This document shows positions 60,476 to 64,000 of a stretch of 64,000 nucleotides of DNA, piece after piece. The notes below the pieces were generated by a model, which worked only from the letters and a program-made list of their open reading frames with translations, was not told the DNA's origin and ran no database searches. Source of the DNA: Phoronis australis (taxonomy: Eukaryota > Phoronida > Phoronidae); NCBI GenBank assembly GCA_002633005.1, contig NMRA01000072.1, forward strand, positions 332,952 through 396,951, given 5' to 3'. Every line of letters starts with the position of its first letter. Position 1 is the stretch's first letter. The translations under genes and the position numbers were made by a program.

Positions 60476-61021
60476 ATGTTGGATAGCCCATTGGATGTGC
60501 TGAAATCTCAAGAACTTGGTAATGTCAAATATAATGTAGCTTTGGTGCATGGATTTTGGTAATTTATATAGCATAAAGACCATACAGTCTTCCTGGCCAA
60601 TGTTTTAGGCAGGGGGCCCATGTATCCTGCATCAAGATTAAAGTCAGCTTCCTGAATCAAGTTGTTGTTTTGAAGTTGACTGCGTATTAGTTTCAGCTTG
60701 TGAGGAAACTGATTCTCAAAGTGCAAATTCTTTAACTAGTGTGACCATGATGTTTTGGCACAGAATTAATTATTAACACTGTCTTTATTTTCGTGAAGTT
60801 TTCCGCTGACAAAATAATCATCATTGTTATACTTTTCAGGTATTACCATTGGGATATTTTCAACTTTAATTGTGGTATACATCGCGTTGGCCATTTTTGT
60901 GTACAAACCGTTCAGATACAACACTTCAAGCAGATTTAGAAGACTAAGGGATACGTCATTAAATTCCATCGAAGAATCAGGAAGTCAGCATGGATATGGT
61001 GCTACAGCTCATAGTGAATGA
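60476..61021 (+). CDS. Small single-pass membrane protein, 2 exons, 74 aa, unrecognised
   Basis: Exon 1 is 60476-60518 (MLDSPLDVLKSQEL plus one base, donor GTAATG). Exon 2 is 60840-61021, after a pyrimidine-rich TTTTCAG acceptor. Phases match and the product is 74 residues, ending ATAHSE-stop. An in-frame TGA at 60449 lies upstream of the ATG, which argues for this start. Residues 15-36 form one hydrophobic helix (GITIGIFSTLIVVYIALAIFVY), followed by a basic stretch (KPFRYN, RFRRLRD) and a Ser/Glu/Gly-rich tail, so the tail probably faces the cytosol. It resembles SMIM-type small membrane proteins in layout, but I recognise no family. It starts 460 bp from the KIF15 ATG, on the opposite strand. 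Alternative: last two exons of a longer gene with unseen 5' exons, which the upstream stop makes less likely. Confidence 0.65.
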
Positions 61022-63245
61022 TTGTTATCTGTGTGATTTCCACGGGCTTGAGGACGAGACACGCCATGTGGTGCTAAGTTTGACTGGAGAAAGTGAAACA
61101 CATCACCATTTACAATCTTTTTAGTTTGGTGATTGTCACTGTTGCAAGTTAAAGTGCCAAATAATGGATGCTGATTCATGTCCTGAAAGCAGTGACAGTA
61201 CTATATTTACTTGAGACGAGATGTTTTTGTGGAGTTAAATTCAGAGAAAGTGAACATTGGGCTTTCTGGTGCATGCTTGTGCGACAAAATTGCTTATATT
61301 GGGCTAGTACTTAAAGAAAGTTAACAATTTTATGTGATAGCTTTGCATGAGAAGTGTCAAAGGCCATCCCAATGGTACCTCATATAGGAGGCTACAGTTC
61401 TTTGCAATGTCATTATTCCATACCGTATCCGGGCATATTTAGGCCCATCAGCCTATGTGGGAAGGTATGCCTGAAGCCAAGGAGAAAATTTTAAAAATAA
61501 CATGCAAGTCAAGTATCCTGTGCGGAATAGTTGACATTTATTCAATTCATTAATTATTTAAAGCAGATATAAACCCACAATATTCTGTCCAAGAAGCGAA
61601 CTTTTGATTTAAACCAGTACTAAATTTGGTCACAACTTATTACTTACTCAGATGAGCAGCAATTTCAAGTTTGCAAAGAACTGGCAGTTTGTTTTTCCGT
61701 GAGACCAGAGACCAGAAAAAAATGAAATATATTATATACTGTGAAAAGACAACTTGTACATCCTGATCTCAAACAGTAACGATTAGCAAGAAGTCAAGTT
61801 GATTTTTGTAATGGAAATGGGTTTTAAATATTAATAAGTACTAAGAACATACAAAATACACTCTACACACAGTTTAACATGTGTACATATACATAGCCTC
61901 CCACACCTATAAGTGAAGCTTTGGTACATCCACCTCTACTGTTACACTTGGGTAAAGAACTTCTTAACTGAAAAAAATCATGTTATTGCGTATATAGGGG
62001 TGGGGGCTTAAATATGCACTATATATGATTTAATTTAAATGAAGTGCTATACTCCTTATTAAAAAATAAGTGCATCAACATTATAAATTTATTAAAAACA
62101 ATGGACAGTGAGAGGCTGTGTTCTACCTCACACAAAACATTTTGCCACTTGAATAAGTGATATGAAATTTTACAAACACATTACATTGGCACACAGAACA
62201 AGATGACAAAAAGATTACAGGCATTCCACCAGAAATTCTCAACACAATTTATAAATAGCTTGTCAAATTAATGATTAAAAATAACATTAAACCTAAGTTT
62301 ATGACATTGAACAAATCTAATAATTTCAAACATTGTCTGGCTCTACTCCATAAGATTCTTACAACCTGCCGTAACAATGAGGATATTATGTAGCGTCCAT
62401 AAACACCATTTTGGGGCAAACAACCCAAGGTGTGGATCGATAAACCTCTATCTGATGTGTTAATTGGCAGCTGTCAAGTTTTAAGCATTTATTAATACAC
62501 TGAAATGTACAATGGAGACTGACAAATCACTGCAGTTATCAGCCATTGAAATGTGCATATGTAGCTGTATTTCGCCATATATTCGGCTAAAATGATGAAA
62601 TATCAAATAGGGTCATTTCCTAACATTCCTTACAGTGATATGGTCCTATTTCCCGTTACCAACAAGGACATCGAAAACATCGACTCAAAAAACACTTCAG
62701 AATTTATTGGGGTTATTCAACCCTAAAACTGTGAAATTAAAAATGGTGCGTGTATGCTTTGCCTGTGACTAGAGTTGGCAACAAAAATGGAATAGTATCA
62801 TGGTAAGGAATATTGAGAGACCATTTTTATGAGACTAAAAGGCTAATTCGATTTTGTTTCTTAGCCAGCTAAATAGGACAAAATGCAACTTATTTAATGT
62901 GCTTTATAAAGGTAAAGATTACGATAACTTAACTTTCCAATACAAGATAAAATACTGCAGTTAAAGTGCCTTAAAGTTAAATGGCATGTTCATAAGCACT
63001 TTAAACTGCAAGGTAATTTTAACCCAAATAATAGCAAAGGTAAAACGCACAACGTTTGCTCTTTGTATAGTAATAAATGACAATGCACACATTGTAACAT
63101 CCATGAACAACAAGAGCAAGTGATCACATTCACAATTAAATAACGGCTCCTCTTTCAACTGCAGTCTGTGAAGAAAACAGCAACTTCTCTAACAAATAAA
63201 TAACAGAAGCAGTAATAACAATTGTTCGTTAATTCTGACCCGCCT
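61022..63245. other. Convergent 3' flank between the small membrane gene and MND1
   Basis: About 2.2 kb, AT-rich, with no coding exon seen. It should hold both 3' UTRs (plus-strand gene from the left, MND1 from the right). Confidence 0.6.
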
Positions 63246-63352
63246 TCACTCAACATAGTCAAAGTCCTCGGGAATACCAAACTGTTTATCCATCTCTTTC
63301 ATGTCAAAAGTGAATTTTTTCTGTATCCATGACTTTATTGAAAATACGTTAT
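63246..63352 (-). CDS. MND1: MND1 last coding exon (gene continues beyond right edge)
   Basis: A TTTTTCAG acceptor is followed by 107 bp ending in TGA. With a G from the previous exon it reads [14 protein letters not shown], then [17 protein letters not shown]. Human MND1 ends in a closely similar block (NIFAIKSW, then [11 protein letters not shown]). MND1 is the HOP2 partner that helps RAD51/DMC1 strand exchange in meiosis. I see no second MND1 exon up to 64000; 63353-64000 appears to be intron. Confidence 0.88.
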
Positions 63353-64000
63353 CTGAAAAAGCAATGTTAGACATTTATTCGAGAATTGAGTTGTTGAACC
63401 TGACTGCGAGATTAGGATGATTGTACAGAAGCTCAGAGGAGTATATTTGCCAATTAATAGTTGTTAAGAAATTTACTTATTTCTATGGACTTCACTATTT
63501 TCTCTAAGCATCTTCCTTAACAGTGCAGTAAAAAGCAAGAACTACAAATAAGTCCCACACAGTGCAAATTCAGTCAAACAGAAGTGACTAACTTCAAGCT
63601 CAAAAAAATTGAGGTCGAAGAGGTGAATCTTTTCATTGAACCAACCTGGCAATGACCAACATTTAGTTCAAGACGTTAACATAATTAGGAATGCTAAATC
63701 ACGATATTAGTGAAAAAAGTAAAGGGATTGGCTACAAAGCATGATTTAAAACAACGGTGACGAAGCATGGCGGTAATGTAACAAAGAGACAGCAGGTCAC
63801 GTCTTCCTCATGACATATTTTATTAAACTGAATAAAACCATAGGCTCATGGAAAAAGTGAATGGTAGCAACACACAACAAATGGCATTTAGTGTCAGCTG
63901 TGTGACCATTTGGAGCACTTGGACATTTTTGCATATTCAAAATTCCACTCGGGATGTTTCGTAACTTGAACTGCAAATGACCAAACCTCATTCATTCGGT

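Noticed and set aside
53773-60726. Search for a second kinesin or a nested gene in KIF15 introns
   Set aside because: All motor motifs belong to one in-frame exon chain; no duplicated exon was found.

Overview
The window is animal nuclear DNA. It has long AT-rich introns with GT-AG borders, CA microsatellites, tRNA-derived SINE-like copies, decayed retroelement sequence, MITE-like elements and several minisatellites. KIF15 (kinesin-12) and a tandem arylsulfatase B-like pair fit a non-ecdysozoan invertebrate, probably marine (a basal deuterostome or a spiralian). The species cannot be fixed from the sequence. Small runs of N (one base at 17252, 17 bases at 29586-29602, one base near 44929) mark a draft assembly.

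Left part (1 to about 27.3 kb, all genes on the minus strand): two tandem arylsulfatase B-like genes. The upstream copy (exons 14182-22520) is complete, with 11 exons and 522 codons. The left-edge copy keeps exons 1-9 (465-9426) and runs off the window. Exons and much of the introns are paralogous, so this is a segmental duplication. Each copy has a second, different first exon further upstream (11647-11764 and 24866-24983), and a third, frameshifted first-exon relic lies at 25395-25516. The introns and spacers hold a decayed LINE, CA repeats, MITE-like palindromes and a tandem array whose units look like CTCF sites.

Middle and right part (29.06 to 60.02 kb, minus strand): one gene, KIF15, rebuilt here as 33 coding exons that join in frame into 1374 codons. 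It has a complete kinesin motor (P-loop, switch I, switch II), a long coiled-coil stalk and the conserved GHQN-type C-terminal motif. One intron appears to be a U12-type AT-AC intron. Four introns carry minisatellites that start at, or are built from, the upstream exon's 3' end and splice donor. Two copies of a PIF/Harbinger-like MITE lie in inverted orientation in introns between motor exons.

Right end: KIF15 is divergently paired with a compact two-exon plus-strand gene (60476-61021) for a 74-residue single-pass membrane protein that I do not recognise. Their start codons are about 460 bp apart, and the interval contains a CDE/CHR-like cell-cycle module in KIF15 orientation. The last coding exon of MND1 (meiotic HOP2-MND1 complex) lies at 63246-63352 on the minus strand and its gene continues past the right edge. 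All gene calls rest on my own translation and splicing of the sequence; no database search was possible.
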